Of a DNA stretch of 34,645 nt, positions 1-9,177 are shown one piece after another. The notes under the pieces were generated by a model, which saw only the letters and a list, made by a program, of their open reading frames with translations, was not told the DNA's origin and did no database searches. The position numbers and the translations under genes are program-made. Each line of letters opens with the position of its first letter. Within the stretch, counting starts at the first letter, position 1. Source of the stretch: Reyranella massiliensis 521 (GTDB lineage: Bacteria > Pseudomonadota > Alphaproteobacteria > Reyranellales > Reyranellaceae); NCBI GenBank assembly GCA_945860205.1, contig CAMARK010000051.1, positions 1 through 34,645 of the forward strand, given 5' to 3'.

Positions 1-439
1 CGCGCGCCAGCGCCACCCGTTGCTGCTGGCCGCCCGAGAGCTGGCGCGGGAAACGGCCGGCGAAGGCTGCGAGGCCGACCAGCTCGAGCGTCTCGCCGAC
101 TCGCGTCGTGCGCTCCGATGCCGAGACACCCTGCATCTCGAGACCGAAGCCGACATTCTCCGTCACGGTCATGTGCGGGAAGAGCGCATAGCTCTGGAAC
201 ACAATGCCGAGGCCGCGCTTGGCCGGTTTGGTCGCCACCAGATCCTTGCCGGCGAGCCTGATTGCACCGGAGGTCGGCTCGACGAAGCCCGCAATCATCT
301 GAAGCGTCGTGGTCTTGCCGCAGCCCGATGGCCCGAGAAGGGAGACGAACTCCCCCTTCTCGACACCGAGGGTCAGGCCGTCGACGGCAATGTGCGTACC
401 GAAGGCCTTGCTGAGCTTCTCGAGTTCGAGGAACGCCAA
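1..439 (-). CDS. ABC transporter ATP-binding protein, PotA/FbpC-like (partial, C-terminus outside window)
   Basis: The cytoplasmic ATPase that powers import of the solute captured by the receptor gene just upstream. About 146 codons are visible. In order they show the Walker A motif [10 protein letters not shown] (about residues 37-46), a Q-loop in [13 protein letters not shown], and the ABC signature LSGGQQQR followed by VALAR at the window edge. This is the pattern of the spermidine/putrescine/Fe3+ importer subfamily. Walker B, the H-loop and the regulatory domain lie outside the window. The start is taken as TTG at 439: the frame is closed one codon upstream by the TAG stop of the receptor gene, and no ATG or GTG occurs before Walker A. 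Translation is probably coupled to the receptor gene, whose stop is 3 bases away. The substrate is not determined; polyamine-like is the family-based guess. Confidence 0.9.
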   Translation of the reverse strand, partial: MAFLELEKLSKAFGTHIAVDGLTLGVEKGEFVSLLGPSGCGKTTTLQMIAGFVEPTSGAIRLAGKDLVATKPAKRGLGIVFQSYALFPHMTVTENVGFGLEMQGVSASERTTRVGETLELVGLAAFAGRFPRQLSGGQQQRVALAR

Positions 440-442
440 GCC

Positions 443-1480
443 CTAACGCTCGACTTCTCGGTTCCAGCGCTTGGTCCAGTCGTCGCGCTGCGTGTTGATG
501 GCGTCCCAATCGGGCTGGATGATCAGCTTGGCGCGCTCGCCGACCGGCGCCATCTTGAGCTCCGGCATGTTGACGTCGACCTTGGTGTTGACCGGGCCGT
601 TACCCATCGCCTTGGCCATGCCGGTCTGGATCGGCGCCGAGACCAGCGTCTTGATCATCTCGTGCGCCAGCGGGCTGGCCGAGGTCTTGGCGACCGCGCA
701 GGCCGAGGCGAGCAGAATCGGCGCGCCTTCCTTGGGATAGATGAAGTCGACCGGGAAGCCGGTGTTGGCGAAGGCCTGGACGCGGCCGGTGCCCCACACC
801 GCGATGTTCGCCTGACCCGACTGGAAAAGCTCCGTCATCTTGCCCGGCGAGGGTTCATAGACCAGCACGTTGGGGTTGATGTCGGCCTTCATCACCTTGA
901 AGCCCGGCTCGATGTTCTTCTCGCCGCCGCCATTCATGCGGGCATACATCATGAGCGTGTAGAGGCCATAGGTGTTGTTGATCGGCGGGATCACGAGCTG
1001 CTTCTTGAACTTGGGATCCTTTAGGTCGTTCCACGAAGTCGGGATCGCCCAGCCCTTGTCCTTGAAGACCTTGGTGTTGACCATGAAGCCGGTGCCGGTC
1101 TGGCCGACCGCGACCGCCTTGTCGTCCTTGAACAGGGCGGCCGGATAGAGCTCGGCCTTGTCGAGGCCCTGGATTGGCGAGCAGAAGCCGAGCTGGATCG
1201 CCTGGTACATCACGCCGTCGTCCATGATGGCGACGTCGATCACCTGGTTGCCCTTCTGGGCCTGCAGCTTGGCCAGCGTATCCGTCGAGTTGCCGGCGAC
1301 ATACTCGACCTTAACGCCATGCTTCTTCTCGAACTCCGGGAAGACCTCCTTGCGCAGGTGGCTGTCCCAGACGCCGCCGTAAGCCGCGACGGTCAATGTC
1401 TTCTGCTGCGCCAGAGCGGGCATCGCACCCGCAAGTACCGCCATACCCACGATTGCGCCGAAGCGCGTCAAACGGCCCAT
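443..1480 (-). CDS. ABC transporter periplasmic solute-binding protein (PotD/FbpA-like)
   Basis: A periplasmic receptor of 345 residues that delivers a solute to the ABC importer encoded downstream. The N-terminus (MGRLTRFGAIVGMAVLAGAMPALAQ) is a clear Sec signal peptide with an ALA-Q cleavage site. It is followed by TLTVAAYGGVWDSHLRKEVFPEFEKKHG, the typical first strand and helix of the family 1/8 extracellular solute-binding proteins used for polyamines, iron or sugars. The open frame extends 29 codons further upstream, but ATG at 1480 has a strong GGAGGGG site 3 bases ahead and starts exactly at the signal peptide. The gene is divergent from the LysR regulator at 1590, so that regulator probably controls it. 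The ligand cannot be read from the sequence. Confidence 0.9.
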   Translation of the reverse strand: MGRLTRFGAIVGMAVLAGAMPALAQQKTLTVAAYGGVWDSHLRKEVFPEFEKKHGVKVEYVAGNSTDTLAKLQAQKGNQVIDVAIMDDGVMYQAIQLGFCSPIQGLDKAELYPAALFKDDKAVAVGQTGTGFMVNTKVFKDKGWAIPTSWNDLKDPKFKKQLVIPPINNTYGLYTLMMYARMNGGGEKNIEPGFKVMKADINPNVLVYEPSPGKMTELFQSGQANIAVWGTGRVQAFANTGFPVDFIYPKEGAPILLASACAVAKTSASPLAHEMIKTLVSAPIQTGMAKAMGNGPVNTKVDVNMPELKMAPVGERAKLIIQPDWDAINTQRDDWTKRWNREVER

Positions 1481-1565
1481 ATTCCCCTCCGTTGCGAAGT
1501 CCCCTGTCACGGCACTGTCTTTCTGCAGGCACCATGTCGTCAAATTCGATTTTGCCGGCTCTTGC

Positions 1566-1580
1566 ATAACAGAATGTTAT
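1566..1580. promoter_or_regulatory. Perfect palindrome ATAACA-GAA-TGTTAT, candidate LysR operator
   Basis: A 6-3-6 perfect inverted repeat in the divergent interval between the solute-receptor gene and the lysR gene. It contains the T-N11-A core (T1567, A1579) expected of a LysR-type binding site. It ends 9 bases before the lysR start codon, which suits autorepression; it lies 85 bases from the receptor start, which would suit control of that promoter too. It is AT-rich against a GC-rich background, which makes a chance match less likely. Binding by the adjacent LysR protein is inferred. Confidence 0.6.
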
Positions 1581-1589
1581 ATTGAGCCC

Positions 1590-2513
1590 ATGCGTGGCCT
1601 GAACCCCCGTCAGATCGAGGCTTTTCGCGCCCTGATCCTCGCTGGCAGCGTCGGCTCGGCGGCGAACCTGCTGAACGTGAGCCAGCCGGCTGTCAGCCGG
1701 ATGATCCGCGATTTCCAGCATCATGTCGGCCTGGTCCTGTTCGAGCGCCGCGGCACCCGGCTGGTGCCGACCAGCGAGGCGCTGTCGCTCTATGCCGAGG
1801 TGGAACGCACCTTCGTGGGCCTCGAGCACATCGCCAAAACCGCGACCGAGCTCCGGACGCGACGCACCGGCTTTCTGCGCGTCGCGGCCCTGCCGGCACT
1901 CGCCAATGGCTTCCTGCCGCGCTTCGCCGGAGGGTTCGCCGCCGAGCGCCCGCGCCTCGATCTCGTGCTCTCGGGCCTGGTGTCCCATGCCGTCCTGACA
2001 GCCGTCGTCCACGGCCAATGCGACCTGGGCTTTGCCGAGGCCACGTTCGAGCATGCTGCCGTCAGGGTGGAGGTCATGCCGAAGGCGCCCTATGTCGCGA
2101 TCCTGCCGCAGGGGCATCGCCTCGCCGGCAAGGCGCGGCTGAGGCCCAGGGACTTCGAGGGCGAGAACTTCGTTTCCCTCGGCAGTGCCGGCCTGTCGCG
2201 TTTTCGTATCGACCGCTTGTTCACTGAGCACGGCGTCAATCGGATCCTGCGCATCGAGACGCCCTTGTCGGAGATGGCCTGCGCTCTCGTCGCATCGGGT
2301 GTCGGCGTCGCGCTGTGCGAGCCGTTCACCGCGCACGAATATGCGACGCGGGGCATCGTGGTCCGACCTTTCGAGCCGCGCATCGAATTCGAGTTCGCCG
2401 CGCTCTATGCTTCCGCTCAGCGCACGCCGCTGCTGGCCCGCGAATTCATCGACGGCTTCCGCGCACATGTCGACGAGTTCCTGCGCAAGGAGACGCGACG
2501 CCCGCGATCATGA
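1590..2513 (+). CDS. LysR-family transcriptional regulator
   Basis: A 307-residue DNA-binding regulator. Residues about 5-64 form the LysR winged helix-turn-helix: QIEAFRALILAGSVGSAANLLNVSQPAVSRMIRDFQ then LFERRGTRLVPT. Residues about 90-300 form the effector-binding domain, starting RTGFLRVAALPALANGFLPRF. It is transcribed away from the ABC solute-receptor gene, the usual arrangement when a LysR protein controls its neighbour. The effector is therefore probably the transported solute or a metabolite of it (inference). A T-N11-A palindrome lies just ahead of the start. The ribosome-binding site is weak (TTGAGCCC), which fits a low-level regulator. The 3' end overlaps the convergent methyltransferase gene by 6 bases. 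Confidence 0.93.
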   Translation: MRGLNPRQIEAFRALILAGSVGSAANLLNVSQPAVSRMIRDFQHHVGLVLFERRGTRLVPTSEALSLYAEVERTFVGLEHIAKTATELRTRRTGFLRVAALPALANGFLPRFAGGFAAERPRLDLVLSGLVSHAVLTAVVHGQCDLGFAEATFEHAAVRVEVMPKAPYVAILPQGHRLAGKARLRPRDFEGENFVSLGSAGLSRFRIDRLFTEHGVNRILRIETPLSEMACALVASGVGVALCEPFTAHEYATRGIVVRPFEPRIEFEFAALYASAQRTPLLAREFIDGFRAHVDEFLRKETRRPRS

Positions 2514-3419
2514 GGATGAAAGCAAGGCGAACGTGAGCTCGTGCTTGTTGTTGTGAAGGTGCTGGACGACGGCGCCCGGGATCGCGGCAAACGCCGCGGC
2601 CGACTCGTGGTCGGTCTCGCCCTGGAATTTCAACGTGCAGACGAAGTTCTTCACCAACTCTGAGGCGCGCCAGCGCTCGACCAGCGTGAGCAAGCGCGCG
2701 GGATAGCAGACGATGTCGGAAAACAGCCAGTCGACCGGCCCGACGCTCGTGGGATCGAGGCCAAAGGCGCTTTCGCCGCGCCACGCGACGCCGGGCATGG
2801 CCGCCACCCTGGGATCGAGCGGCGCCTTGTCGATTGCCACCACCTCGGCGCCGAGCCTGGCCAGCACATAGGTCCAGCCACCGGGTGAGGCGCCGAGATC
2901 GAGGCAGCGCTCGCCGGGCTGCGGCCAGCGCCCCACGCGGACCAGCGCTTCCCAGAGTTTCAGATACGCGCGGTTGGGCGGCCCCTCGCGGTCCTCGACG
3001 AAGGCCACCTCGCCGTTGGGAAACGGCGCGCTGCAGCGCGCCGCCGCCAGCAACCGGTCGGGCGCCAGCAGTGTCCAGGAACCGAGCGGCGCGGTGGGCG
3101 CAGCGGCGGGAAAGACAATCGGCTTGGCCGAGACATGCGGCAGCTTTTCCTGGATGAGGGCGGCGCGGCGGTGATGCAGCGGCGCGTACATCGCCCAATT
3201 GCGCTGGATGTCGCGCAAGGCCTTGGCCGCCGAGCCGATCGACGCCACCGGCAATTCGACGCAATCGTGCCAGACGTTGGCCGACCAGGCCGCGGGCACG
3301 ACCGATCCGTCGGTGATGAGGAGCCGACCATGCTCGGCCGACGGCACGACGCCCTGGCGCTGCAGCTCTTCCCGCAGCTGTGCTTCTAATCCATCGACGG
3401 CGAGATAGGCGGTCGTCAC
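2508..3419 (-). CDS. rlmM: RlmM/FtsJ-like SAM-dependent RNA ribose 2'-O-methyltransferase
   Basis: A 303-residue methyltransferase resembling RlmM, which methylates the ribose of C2498 in 23S rRNA. Residues 1-70 look like a THUMP-type RNA-binding part. Residues 150-300 are an FtsJ-type Rossmann fold with the SAM-binding loop DLGASPGGWTYVLARLG (174-190). A plausible K-D-K-E catalytic tetrad is K154, D235, K264 and E294. It is shorter than the E. coli protein (about 366 residues), so exact substrate identity is not certain and the symbol is tentative. The start is GTG at 3419, whose bases overlap the TGA stop of the upstream TPR gene in a GTGA junction, so the two are translationally coupled. 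Confidence 0.8.
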   Translation of the reverse strand: MTTAYLAVDGLEAQLREELQRQGVVPSAEHGRLLITDGSVVPAAWSANVWHDCVELPVASIGSAAKALRDIQRNWAMYAPLHHRRAALIQEKLPHVSAKPIVFPAAAPTAPLGSWTLLAPDRLLAAARCSAPFPNGEVAFVEDREGPPNRAYLKLWEALVRVGRWPQPGERCLDLGASPGGWTYVLARLGAEVVAIDKAPLDPRVAAMPGVAWRGESAFGLDPTSVGPVDWLFSDIVCYPARLLTLVERWRASELVKNFVCTLKFQGETDHESAAAFAAIPGAVVQHLHNNKHELTFALLSSS

Positions 3420-4750
3420 ACGGCAACCGGCAGAGCGCGCGCCCTCTTGAACAGCGCCTCGCTCGCCGGACTTCCTGGCTTGGCGATGCGGCGTTCCGCC
3501 GTCAGCGCCCGAGCAAGCGCCGTATCGCCGGCGCGGAACGCCGCCTCGATCAGCGTGAGGTCGAGCAGGTCGCGCTGGGCATGGCTGCCGCCGAAACGAT
3601 AGGCATCGGGCACTACCGGCAAAAGCAATTCGGTCGAGCGCTTAAAATCGCCGTCGGCGAAGGCCTTGAAGGCCCGCGCCGTCGGCAGACCGACGTCGCG
3701 CGTGAAGGTCGCGTTATCGCCCGGTCCCGCCGCCGCACGCTCCATGAACTCCAGCGTCGCGGCCAGCCGGTCCGTCTCGCCGCCACTGATCAGCGCCAGC
3801 ACGGCATGGATGTCGCTGAAGGCATAGAACCCCGCGCCGGCTTCGCCGAGCACCGCCCAGTTGTGCGCCACCGACTGCCAGCGATCGCCGACATCGATGC
3901 CGCGCAAGTTGAACCGCCACAGCAGCGCCGAGGCATCGATCAGGTTCAGGATCAGGGTCGACTTGTCGCCGTGCATAGGACCGTCGAACAGCGCCAGCGC
4001 CTCGTCGATCTCGTCGAGATCGAGATGGAACAGCGCCGCATGCCACCAGCTATGAACGGCGGAGAAACTGTCGCGGGTCCAGCGGTCGGTGTCGTCGAGC
4101 ATCCAGGCGAGGCCGTCGCGGTGACGGCACTGCATTTCCAGCACATGTGCGACCGCGTGCTGCGCCCAGCCGTCGCGCGGCTGCAATTCGATCGCGCGTT
4201 TGCCCTGGCGCTCGGCCTGTCCGTAGTCGCCGCATTCCTCCAGGCCGAACGAATGCATGCCGAGCAGCGCGTGATAGCCCGGCCTGTCTTCGCTCCAGTC
4301 CGGCAGGGCGCGCGCGATGCGGTCGCGCAGAAGTCGTGCCTCACCGGTGAAGAAGTCGAGCAGATGGCCGACCTGCAGTGCCAGCAGATCGCGCGGATGA
4401 TCGATCGAGACGCGCTGCAGCGCCTGCGCAGCGCCATGCCACTGCCCGTCCAGCAACAGCCCGAGCGCCGCGAGATGGCCGCGCTCGCACGCTGTGGCCA
4501 CCAACGGCATCGCCTGAGCATGGCTCGCGCGCGCCTCGACAAAGCCCGCGGGCTCCGTGCCCAGCACGTTCAACCAGCCCCGGAAGACATGCGCCATGGC
4601 GAAGCCCGGGGAAGCCGCGATGGCGGCATCGGCCTCGGCCTGGGGATCGCCGACGTAGCAGAGGAACAGGTCGCGGCCCCGCTCGTAACGGTCTCGCGAC
4701 TCGGGTGTGGCGCCGGTCAGGACGATGCCTTCGCGATCGTGGACCATCAT
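3416..4750 (-). CDS. TTC38-like tetratricopeptide repeat protein
   Basis: A 444-residue protein without signal peptide, built of helical hairpins. The stretch GWAQHAVAHVLEMQCRHRDG followed by HSWWHAALFHLDLDEIDEALALFD is the hallmark of the tetratricopeptide repeat protein 38 family, found widely in alphaproteobacteria and animals and without a defined biochemical role. The start is the first of two adjacent ATG codons at 4750, with GGAG 7 bases ahead. The gene is coupled to the RlmM-like methyltransferase gene by a 4-base overlap, but no functional link between the two is known. Confidence 0.8.
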   Translation of the reverse strand: MMVHDREGIVLTGATPESRDRYERGRDLFLCYVGDPQAEADAAIAASPGFAMAHVFRGWLNVLGTEPAGFVEARASHAQAMPLVATACERGHLAALGLLLDGQWHGAAQALQRVSIDHPRDLLALQVGHLLDFFTGEARLLRDRIARALPDWSEDRPGYHALLGMHSFGLEECGDYGQAERQGKRAIELQPRDGWAQHAVAHVLEMQCRHRDGLAWMLDDTDRWTRDSFSAVHSWWHAALFHLDLDEIDEALALFDGPMHGDKSTLILNLIDASALLWRFNLRGIDVGDRWQSVAHNWAVLGEAGAGFYAFSDIHAVLALISGGETDRLAATLEFMERAAAGPGDNATFTRDVGLPTARAFKAFADGDFKRSTELLLPVVPDAYRFGGSHAQRDLLDLTLIEAAFRAGDTALARALTAERRIAKPGSPASEALFKRARALPVAV

Positions 4751-4861
4751 GGGTGGGCTCCGTGCGAACGTTGAATCTCTTCAATCCCAATGTAACAGAC
4801 TGGCGATGGCCGATCTGACAAACCTCATGATAGCGTCCCGCACGTAATGGAGGTCGATGTG

Positions 4862-5458
4862 ATGTTCAACAAAAGACGATTGATTGCCCTGGTTCTCGTC
4901 GGGTCTGTCGTGGCCGCCGGCAGTGCCCTCGCCCAGGGCGCGCCGGGCACCACACCGATCGTCGGTCTTTCGACCGTCACCACCTATTCCGTGGACGGGC
5001 GCGTCACCGCCATCGACCCCACCACGCGCATGGTCACCCTCACGCTTATCAGCGGCGCCCCCGTCAGTCACAAGGTGAGCGAAGCCGTGCAGAACCTCGG
5101 CGTCGTGAAGTGCGGCGACCAGGTGTTCGTGGGCTACGAGGAGAAGCTGAGCTTCGTGCTCTCGGGGCCCAACGCCCGGCCGCCGCGCGATCGCGACAAC
5201 AGTGTCGTCGTCGGCGCCTCAGGCCCCCGCGCCGAGGCCGGCGTTGCCGCCAGCCAGACGGTCGCCAACTGGTGGGTCGTCGGCGTCGATGCCAGCGCCG
5301 GCACGCTCTCGCTCGTCAATCCGGCCGGCGGCCAGGTCCGCACCTATAACGTGGTCACGCCGGAAGGCCGTGCGCAGTTGCCGCGCGTAAAAACCGGCGA
5401 CTACCTGACGGCCATCGACAGCCTGATCCTGGTCGTGTCGATCACGCCCAAGAAGTAG
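4862..5458 (+). CDS. Secreted protein of unknown function
   Basis: A 198-residue predicted periplasmic protein. It starts MFNKRRLIALVLVGSVVAAG with an ALA-Q signal peptidase site near residue 25. The mature part is rich in beta-strand, with two similar segments: TYSVDGRVTAIDPTTRMVTLTL near residue 45 and WWVVGVDASAGTLSLVNPAG near 140. This suggests a duplicated small beta domain. I do not recognise a named family. ATG at 4862 is preferred over 4847 because the GGAGG just after 4847 sits 8 bases before 4862. The stop codon directly abuts the stop of the convergent DUF2236 gene. Confidence 0.75.
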   Translation: MFNKRRLIALVLVGSVVAAGSALAQGAPGTTPIVGLSTVTTYSVDGRVTAIDPTTRMVTLTLISGAPVSHKVSEAVQNLGVVKCGDQVFVGYEEKLSFVLSGPNARPPRDRDNSVVVGASGPRAEAGVAASQTVANWWVVGVDASAGTLSLVNPAGGQVRTYNVVTPEGRAQLPRVKTGDYLTAIDSLILVVSITPKK

Positions 5459-6655
5459 TCAGGGCACCGGCGGTGCCGGTTTGAACTTGGCGAGCGCCTC
5501 CAGACGATCGGGCGCACTCACCACATGCGTGCCTTCCGGCACGACGCCGACGGCGGCATTGCCGAGCGCCAGCTTGGCGATCGCCCGCGCGACCGCCTGG
5601 TCGCGGTCGACGCCACGCAATTTCGCGAAGGCCTCGGAAATCCGCACCGCCGGCTTGTAGACCAGGGGCAGCAAATGCCCTGCCTGGGTCCACGGTATCT
5701 TCAGCTTCTGGCCGATCTCCCAGCCGAGCAGCCAATAGGTGGCGCCGCGCAGCATCCAGAGCTGGAACCGGCGCATCGGCGCCGACGGATTGCCGACTCC
5801 GGCCAGCGCCTCGAGCGTCGTGGCCGCGAGCGCAATGCCGTCGGCATCCGGGCCAGGGTTGGTCAGCATCCAGAGATCCCAGTAGCGCCCGCACTCGTGC
5901 TCGTCGATGTACGGCAGCAGCGCCTTCTCGACGCCGAGCAGCGCTGCCGTGTGACGCCAGAAGAGGTAGTAGCCTTCCTTCTCCTCGGCGGTGAACCGGT
6001 AGCCCATGCGCTGCAGGCTATCGATCATGAGCTTGCTGAAGCCCACGACTTGAAAGAAAAGATCGGCCTGGTTGATCGGCTCGCCCCAGGCCGCGCGATC
6101 CCACGCGCCCGAGCCGCGCACCATGCGCCGCACCAAGGCATGGATCAGGCGGACATGCAGTGTGGTCTTGTAGCCGTCCTGGCCGGCGCGCAGGCCGCCC
6201 GGCCGGTGCAGCTGGATCCACCAGGCGCCGGTCTGGGCCAGGCGATGCACGGTTTGCTGCTGCATGGTGCCGGTCAGCACCAGCGGCTTCATGGCTGGCG
6301 GCGACCAATAGTCGATGATCAGCGAGGCGCATTGCAGCACCAGCCCGGCGCTGTCGCCGGCGCGGGCAACGGCGGCGGCGCCGCGCTCCATCTTTTCCCG
6401 GTCCTCGGGCGTCGGCTCGGGAGGCAGCGAGGCGATCAACGCCGCCAGTTCCGGCGGTGCGTCGGGCACCGCGGCAATCCCCTCCTCCAAAGCCTTCAGC
6501 ACCATCGGCCACCAGCGCCCATGGAACGGATGCAATGCCTCGACCGCGGCATCGGCCAACGGATCAGCCTGCATGATGGCCGCGGCGTAGGTCCCCGCCA
6601 GGACCCCGTGCCGGCGCGACGCTTCGGCGCCGTTGAGAATGCGGCTCTTTGACAT
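5459..6655 (-). CDS. DUF2236 / MpaB-type oxygenase family protein
   Basis: A 398-residue protein resembling the DUF2236 group, which includes rubber oxygenase Lcp and fungal MpaB. Members bind heme through histidines. The segment TVHRLAQTGAWWIQLHRPGGLRAGQDGYKTTLHVRLIHALVRR (about residues 155-197) is the conserved core; the histidines of HVRLIHA are candidate heme ligands, by family knowledge. No signal peptide is seen, so a cytoplasmic location is likely. ATG at 6655 has AGGAGG 6 bases ahead; the open frame continues 24 codons upstream without support. It is divergent from the CoxL-type gene at 6759. The substrate is unknown. Confidence 0.8.
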   Translation of the reverse strand: MSKSRILNGAEASRRHGVLAGTYAAAIMQADPLADAAVEALHPFHGRWWPMVLKALEEGIAAVPDAPPELAALIASLPPEPTPEDREKMERGAAAVARAGDSAGLVLQCASLIIDYWSPPAMKPLVLTGTMQQQTVHRLAQTGAWWIQLHRPGGLRAGQDGYKTTLHVRLIHALVRRMVRGSGAWDRAAWGEPINQADLFFQVVGFSKLMIDSLQRMGYRFTAEEKEGYYLFWRHTAALLGVEKALLPYIDEHECGRYWDLWMLTNPGPDADGIALAATTLEALAGVGNPSAPMRRFQLWMLRGATYWLLGWEIGQKLKIPWTQAGHLLPLVYKPAVRISEAFAKLRGVDRDQAVARAIAKLALGNAAVGVVPEGTHVVSAPDRLEALAKFKPAPPVP

Positions 6656-6758
6656 CCATTGCCTCCTGCGGGGCAGCAGATACCACCCTTTTTGTCCCTG
6701 TACACGGTGGTTTGGAGCCGCTTCCATGCGCTAACCTGCGGCCAACGCGGAGGAAATC

Positions 6759-9110
6759 ATGGCGAAGTTCGGCATCGGACAATCGGTACGCAGGGTCGAG
6801 GATCCGCGCCTCCTGACGGGGGGCGGGCGCTATACCGACGACACCAAACTGAACGCACCGGCGCTCCGCGCCTATGTGCTGCGCTCGCCGCATGCCCATG
6901 CCGACATTACGCACCTCGACACCACGGCCGCCAAGGCAGCGCCGGGCGTCCACCTGGTATTGACCGGCGAAGACGTGAAGAAAGCGGGCTTCGGCGACCT
7001 GCCCTGCCTGGTGCCGATCGAGAACCGCGACGGCACGCAGCGCGCCGACACCCCGCGGCCGATGCTGGCGCAGGGCCGCGTCCGCCATGTCGGCGACCCG
7101 GTGGCGCTGGTCGTGGCCGACACGCTGGAGCAGGCCAAGGACGCCTCCGAACTGATCGAGATCGACTACGAGGCCCGTCCGCACACCGTCGGCACGTTCG
7201 AATCGGCGCAGCCGGGCGCGCCGCTGGTCCACGATCACATCAAGAACAACATCGTGTTCGACTGGGAGATGGGCGACCGCACCAGGACGGATGCCGCCTT
7301 CGCCAAGGCCGACAAGGTGGTGAAGCTGCAGATCGTCAACAACCGGCTGGTCGTGAACTCGATGGAGCCGCGCGGCGCCATCTGCGAATACGACCCCAAG
7401 GACGACCGCTCGACCCTGTGGGTGTCGTCGCAGGGAGTCAGCGTCATCCGCCCGGTGCTGGCCGAGATGGTGCTGAAGATCGGCCTCGCCAAGCTCCGCC
7501 TGCGCACCGGCGACGTCGGCGGCGGCTTCGGCATGAAGATCTTCGTCCATCCGGAATATCCGCTGGTCGTCTGGGCCTCGCGCACGCTCAAGAATACGGT
7601 GAAATGGATTCCCGACCGCCAGGAGGCGTTCCAGTCCGACGTCCAGGGCCGCGACCACGTTTCCATGGCCGAGATGGCACTCGACAAGGACTGCCGCTTC
7701 ATCGGCTGCCGGGTCACGACCTATGCAGCACTTGGTGCCTATCTCTCCCACTTCGGCGCCTTCATCCCGACCATGGCCGGCACCAGCATGTTGGTCGGCC
7801 TCTACCAGACACCGGCGATCTACGTGAACGTGAAGGGCGTCATCACCAACACCGTGCCGACCGACGCCTATCGCGGCGCCGGCCGGCCCGAGGCCGCCTA
7901 TCTGCTGGAGCGCTTCGTCGACCACATCGCGCGCGAGACCGGCCTTGCCCCCGACGAGATCCGCAAGCGCAACCTGGTGAAGCCCGACCAGATCCCGTGG
8001 AGCACGGCGCTGGGCGACGTCTATGATTCGGGCGACTTCGACAATGTCATGCGCAAGGGCATGGAAGCGGCCGACTGGAAGGGCTTCCCCGCCCGCCGCG
8101 CCGCAGCGCTCGCCAGGGGCAAATGGCGCGGCATCGGCATGGCGACCTATGTCGAGAAATGCGCCGGCGAGCCGCAGGAAAGCGCCATCGCCAAGTTCAA
8201 CAGCGACGACACGATCTCCGTCTATCTCGGCAGCCAGACCAACGGCCAGGGCCAGGAGACGGCGATGACGCAGATCATGTCGGCCAGGCTCGGCGTCGAT
8301 GCCGAGCGCATCCGCATCGTGCAGGGCGACAGCGACACCACGCCCGAGGGCATGACCGGCGGCAGCCGCTCGGTCGCGGTGGCGGGCGCCGCCGTGATGG
8401 GTGTGGCCGACAGGATCATCGCCAAGGGCAAGCTGGTGGCGGCCTCTGCCATGGAGGCGAGCGCCGGCGACGTCGCCTACGACGGCACCTTCCGCATCGT
8501 CGGCACCGACCGCACCATGAGCCTGTTTGACGCAGCCCGCGCAGCGCAGGACCCGAGGCATGTGCCCAGGGACGACAAGGGCGACGCCACGCCCGGCCTC
8601 GACGACGACTACACGCACCTGCCCAAGGCCAGCACCTTCCCCAACGGCTGCCACATCTGCGAGATCGAGATCGACCCCGACACCGGCACCTTGGAGATCG
8701 TGAACTACAACGTCATGGACGATTTCGGCATGGCGCTGAACCCGCTCCTGCTGATGGGCCAGATCCACGGCGGCATCGGCCAGGGCGTGGGCCAGGCGCT
8801 GATGGAAAAGACCATCTACGACAAGGACTCGGGCCAGCTCGTGAGCGGCAGCTTCATGGACTACACCCTGCCGCGCGCCGACGTGGTGCCGTTCGTCAAC
8901 TTCGACATGCACAACAGCCTCTGCACCACCAATCCGCTGGGCGCCAAGGGGGCGGGCGAAGCCGGCGCCATCGGCGCGCCGCCGGCGGTGGTGAACGCCA
9001 TCGTCGATGCGATCTACGCGCATACCGGGATCAAGCATGTCGACATGCCGGTAACGGCAGCGGCGCTGTGGGCGGCGATCAAGGTGACGCGGGAGAAGAA
9101 GGCGGCCTGA
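6759..9110 (+). CDS. Xanthine dehydrogenase family molybdopterin-binding subunit (CoxL-like, copy 1)
   Basis: A 783-residue large subunit of a molybdenum hydroxylase; such enzymes oxidise aldehydes, heterocycles or CO using molybdopterin cytosine dinucleotide. Visible motifs are VRRVEDPRLLTGGGRYTDD at the N-terminus, VGGGFGMK near residue 252, AYRGAGRPEAAYL near 370, the cofactor-binding NGQGQETAMTQI near 494, and GAKGAGEAGAIGAPP near 733 with the presumed catalytic glutamate. The AYRGAGR loop argues against a form I CO dehydrogenase, which has AYRCSFR. The start has a GGAGGAAATC site. No small or medium subunit adjoins it; the nearest set begins 1.4 kb downstream, so it either shares those subunits or uses distant ones. 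Substrate unknown. Confidence 0.92.
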   Translation: MAKFGIGQSVRRVEDPRLLTGGGRYTDDTKLNAPALRAYVLRSPHAHADITHLDTTAAKAAPGVHLVLTGEDVKKAGFGDLPCLVPIENRDGTQRADTPRPMLAQGRVRHVGDPVALVVADTLEQAKDASELIEIDYEARPHTVGTFESAQPGAPLVHDHIKNNIVFDWEMGDRTRTDAAFAKADKVVKLQIVNNRLVVNSMEPRGAICEYDPKDDRSTLWVSSQGVSVIRPVLAEMVLKIGLAKLRLRTGDVGGGFGMKIFVHPEYPLVVWASRTLKNTVKWIPDRQEAFQSDVQGRDHVSMAEMALDKDCRFIGCRVTTYAALGAYLSHFGAFIPTMAGTSMLVGLYQTPAIYVNVKGVITNTVPTDAYRGAGRPEAAYLLERFVDHIARETGLAPDEIRKRNLVKPDQIPWSTALGDVYDSGDFDNVMRKGMEAADWKGFPARRAAALARGKWRGIGMATYVEKCAGEPQESAIAKFNSDDTISVYLGSQTNGQGQETAMTQIMSARLGVDAERIRIVQGDSDTTPEGMTGGSRSVAVAGAAVMGVADRIIAKGKLVAASAMEASAGDVAYDGTFRIVGTDRTMSLFDAARAAQDPRHVPRDDKGDATPGLDDDYTHLPKASTFPNGCHICEIEIDPDTGTLEIVNYNVMDDFGMALNPLLLMGQIHGGIGQGVGQALMEKTIYDKDSGQLVSGSFMDYTLPRADVVPFVNFDMHNSLCTTNPLGAKGAGEAGAIGAPPAVVNAIVDAIYAHTGIKHVDMPVTAAALWAAIKVTREKKAA

Positions 9111-9122
9111 AATCGGAAGGCA

Positions 9123-9177
9123 GCGGCACACGAAGTGTTCCGCAAAACCGCGGCAGCTGTGCCGGAGCGTGTGCCGC
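9123..9177. other. 10-bp perfect inverted repeat, 35-base loop, just after coxL copy 1
   Basis: GCGGCACACG at 9123-9132 pairs exactly with CGTGTGCCGC at 9168-9177. The loop itself contains a further short stem of CCGC/GCGG type. It begins 12 bases after the coxL stop codon, so it may end or stabilise that transcript. There is no following T-run, so a classical intrinsic terminator is not supported. Confidence 0.45.

Noticed and set aside
6564..9131. 855-codon open frame antisense to coxL copy 1
   Set aside because: A product of GC-rich codon bias: it is histidine/arginine/valine-rich without domains, while the plus-strand frame carries a full set of molybdopterin motifs.
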